DNA of 64,000 nucleotides from Trichoplax adhaerens (lineage: Eukaryota > Placozoa > Uniplacotomia > Trichoplacea > Trichoplacidae): the NCBI RefSeq assembly GCF_000150275.1, contig NW_002060951.1, forward strand, positions 2,242,297 through 2,306,296, read 5' to 3'. Positions 61,201 to 64,000 of the stretch are shown one piece after another. Position numbers and translations under genes: made by a program. Numbering within the stretch: position 1 is the stretch's first letter; each line of letters starts with the position of its first letter. The notes under the pieces were generated by a model that saw only the letters and a program-made list of their open reading frames with translations, had not been told where the DNA came from and did not search any database.

Positions 61201-63810
61201 TCTTTTCCTTTTAGTAGTCTCTGGTGCGTATTCTATTGTACCTTAATTCTACGTAAGCAGGTTTTCTGCTAGTAGTAGATGAGTAACAGGTCAAATTACA
61301 TACTGGATACTGGTACATTAGTATGCGGTAGCTTGCTTTGCTAGCTCCAAATATTACAGTAATAATAATTTTTTTACGTCTATGTTGCATACTATCAGTA
61401 CAGTAGCCAATCAGAATGGGTATACATACAATTACCGTGCCCGTCTGACCGGCATGACAGAAAACGGATATAACATTTTTATATTGTATATATTGATAGA
61501 TAGATTTTAAAACGTTAGTGTACAGAAATTTTGCTTGTGAATGATTGACTTTTTCGCCTCAGTTTATGATGACATAAATATGATTAGGTTTTTGAATACG
61601 TAAGTCATCAATCTTGTAGGGTAAAGGGCGCTTTCCGGCTAAGTATGTCGTAAACAAACGGGAATCGACTGTTGGAGTATCCGCCCTACCGCTAGATCCG
61701 TGCCACAGTCATTTTTTGCTACCTGATGATGATAGCAACGGTTCTGAAGGAGAGGAAATTCCATTTCGCATCAAAATTGAAGAATTTCTCTCGAAGAAGC
61801 TTGTTCGCAGTAAGTTAAAAGTAGACGAATACTATTGATTAAACCATCCTAAATAACAAGATCATTAGAAAATTTACAATGAAAATACGGCTAATATTGA
61901 TAAAGGTCATAAGAGAACTCGGGTATTTAGCAAAGTCCCTATTGTCTGCATTGTGATTGGTGGAGATGAAAACACGTTCCGTTATGTTGATGAGGCTTTG
62001 CAAAAAAATCATCAAATCGTAATCGTTCCAGGAGGCGAAGGAGCTGCTGATATTATATGTAGTCATCTTAGCAATAAAAGGTTACAAACCCCTGTGTGTT
62101 GCATTAATGATACAAATTTTATCACTAGTCTTTAACTGCTTAGTTCTTTATTTTGCACAGCATAACAAAATTGAACGATGCAGCAAAGAAAAGTATACAA
62201 GAAGCTTTATGCAAAACTTTTAAATGGAGCGTTTCTAAAGATAATGATAAAATTGATCGATGCATCAAAGGGATAAAAGCGATACTATCTCATAGAAGCA
62301 AAGTAAGGTTCTGCGCTACAGCATTTAACAGCTATTTTAATTGTGCGATCTTGTAACACATAGCATTACTCTTGTTTATTGTATTATTGTTAATTATCAG
62401 TTACTAGAATCTCTTATATATATTTAGTAAATTATATTTATGTATAGAAAGCATTATCATTGGAGTTTCCCTAAAGTTTAGTTGCTTCAGTCTAATAGTG
62501 AGTTAGAACGCTATTCCCGCAAAATACTTCAATATTTTTAAATGTCAGGGATTATTTATAATTTTATGTATCAAGTCAATGTACAATATTCCCGATATAA
62601 TGTTACTTATCAGTGAATAGCTACGCATAGTATTAGGGTAATTTAGAAGTTATTACAATCATTTTCGTTTTATAGGTTACTATAGTTAAGGAGACTGCAA
62701 CCGCTGAAGTTCTGGAAAATGCCATCTTCAAATGTTTATATGGTAGATATCAACTATGCTATTTGTTTATAATATGCATGTTTTAGTGAAATATATAAGT
62801 TTTGACAATAAGTTAACCTAACATCGTTAATTGTTAAAACTGTATTAAGATGCTTTATTATGAATGATGTATTATTGTGTAAAGGAGAATATTGTGTTGC
62901 TATTATTAAGTCATTTTAACGTAGTTATATTGCATTACAACTAATTAGCTTTGGCTCAAAATAAGGAGGAGAAAAGAAGTTTAGAAGTTGTTTGGAATAA
63001 AGTCGACTTGGGCAAATTAATCAGTAATAATCTTGAAGTAAGTTAAATATATACAAGGATTGATGTAATAACATGAACTAATATTGTACATTGAAAGTCT
63101 TTCCATCATGCTTCGAATATCAACACAAGATTTGTAATCCACGTTCTGATATTTCTATTTAGGCAGAAGGGTCCGATGACGAAGAAGGTGAAAGTCAACT
63201 TGCCATCTTTAAATTTCCTGCGAAGAATATGTTATCATCTACTAATGCGCTTGCAAATAAAGACGGCAATGAAATCAATCGCTCATGGACCGATGCAGAA
63301 AAATATCGAGTGCAGAAAGATGCTGCTAAAGCGATAACGGCAAATAATGACACTGGAAAACCTTCCAAGAAATCTTCTAAGCCCAAAGATATTGCTATAA
63401 CAACTAATAAGGCCAGCAAAATTAATCAACGCAGTGTATCATCCCAAGATCTTAGTGGTCCTATTCCTAGTAAAAGATCACCTTTACCAAAGACGCCAGA
63501 GCATGAAGTTATTACTCAACCATCAGTGTCTCCGCGATCAAGAAAATCAAGCGGTGAAAGAAGCCAACATATTTCACGTTATAATGCGCTAACTGTATTA
63601 GATGCAACGATTAGAGATGGGTTAAAAGAAAATTTACGAGCTTTAATCACTACTAAACAAGTGCAAGCAGAGCAGGCTTTGGAAGTCGCGTTAACACGCG
63701 ATCATTTGACTGGAAATCATATTGCAATCGTTGATTTTTTGATCAAAAATGAGTTTATCGACATGTCGACTTTTGTAACGGCAGAAACATTAGAGAGAAT
63801 ATATGATAAA
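58288..63810 (+). CDS. TRPM-family cation channel, N-terminal part (runs off window)
   Basis: N-terminal cytoplasmic half of a melastatin TRP channel; the membrane and pore parts lie beyond the window. Ten exons join in phase: 58288-58299, 59204-59249, 59486-59541, 60316-60642, 61620-61820, 61869-62080, 62161-62302, 62676-62742, 62949-63037 and 63163-63810 (600 codons so far). Signatures of the TRPM homology region (SLOG/LSDAT fold) are AYGEIEFNYAGYEASKAKYL, PDLVMSMVGGFEN, IITSGYCEGFIR, IIGIPSW, CHSHFLLPDDDS, VPIVCIVIGGDEN and VIVPGGEGAADIICSHL. The later part has VTIVKETATAEVLENAIFKC and WNKVDLGKLI. Exon 10 carries about 130 Ser/Lys/Pro-rich residues inserted before HIAIVDFLIKNEFIDMSTFV and ETLERIYDK. 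The usual Cys-rich N-terminus is absent and the 12-base first exon is inferred. The donor after 61820 (GTAGAC) was chosen by phase; GTAAGT at 61810 does not fit. Confidence 0.88.
58491..58568. repeat. CTGTA/TACAG cluster in first TRPM intron
   Basis: TTACTGTACTGTATACTGTG followed by ACTGTACAGTACAGTACTGT and CACAGTACTGTACAGTATC, about 200 bases downstream of the proposed TRPM start codon. Confidence 0.75.
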
Positions 63811-64000
63811 GTAAGATTGTGCTGGACGCTATATGAAAATATCTTGACTTGCTATTCGGAAGATAACCGTATTTTGCAATATCAAATTACTTTATACTTA
63901 TTAGTATTTTTCTTACTTGCGTAGTTGAGTAGTAATAGCCAGTTACTAAACGATTCCTATTTATAAGACATATTGTCGTTCATTATTGAAGTAATTAAAT
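63811..64000 (+). other. TRPM intron at window edge
   Basis: Intron sequence following the donor GTAAGA at 63811; the ORF continues to 63924 only by read-through. The next TRPM exon is outside the window. Confidence 0.6.

Overview
The window reads as nuclear DNA of an early-branching animal. It is AT-rich. The genes are split by many short introns (mostly 50-400 bases, GT-AG). The gene set includes animal-type families: a TRPM channel, a RILP-like adaptor, Fax/FAXC proteins, p24/TMED2, Notchless and GLT1D1. A placozoan (Trichoplax/Hoilungia type) fits best, a compact sponge genome less well; this is inference from style and content, not a species call. Most genes were rebuilt here exon by exon by checking splice sites and reading-frame phase, because simple ORFs show only fragments.

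Layout, left to right. 1-3633: sparse, with a weak candidate gene on the minus strand. 3634-6825: a five-exon plus-strand gene of unknown function. 7531-10519: a minus-strand CUSTOS-like gene with a lysine-rich tail. 10884-21613: a cluster of four Fax/FAXC (GST-fold) paralogues (+, -, +, +), all with one intron at the same place. 23589-27332: GLT1D1 glycosyltransferase, 13 exons. 27855-32073 (minus): Notchless/NLE1, about 18 exons. 33020-35093: TMED2. 35795-37321 (minus): mitochondrial ribosomal protein L18. 39169-45185: RILP-like adaptor. 47617-48417 (minus): BOLA2. 48862-49688: mitochondrial ribosomal protein L50. 50850-51023: a tiny membrane protein resembling VMA21. 51257-55456 (minus): an unrecognised Ser/Asn/Arg-rich protein. 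58288-63810: the N-terminal half of a TRPM channel, running off the right edge.

The genes do not form one pathway. Their organisation is striking: they alternate as head-to-head and tail-to-tail pairs. Dense arrays of a CTGTA/TACAG pentamer, which folds into palindromes centred on CTGTACAG, sit in the head-to-head gaps or just upstream of start codons, and the tail-to-tail gaps have none. This 5'-end-linked palindromic pentamer repeat is the strongest candidate here for an undescribed regulatory or structural element.

Other items of note are a perfect 30-bp inverted repeat upstream of GLT1D1, a MITE-like inverted repeat, a 131-bp tandem duplication, a likely GC-AG intron in NLE1, very small first coding exons, and an isolated homeodomain-helix-like ORF.
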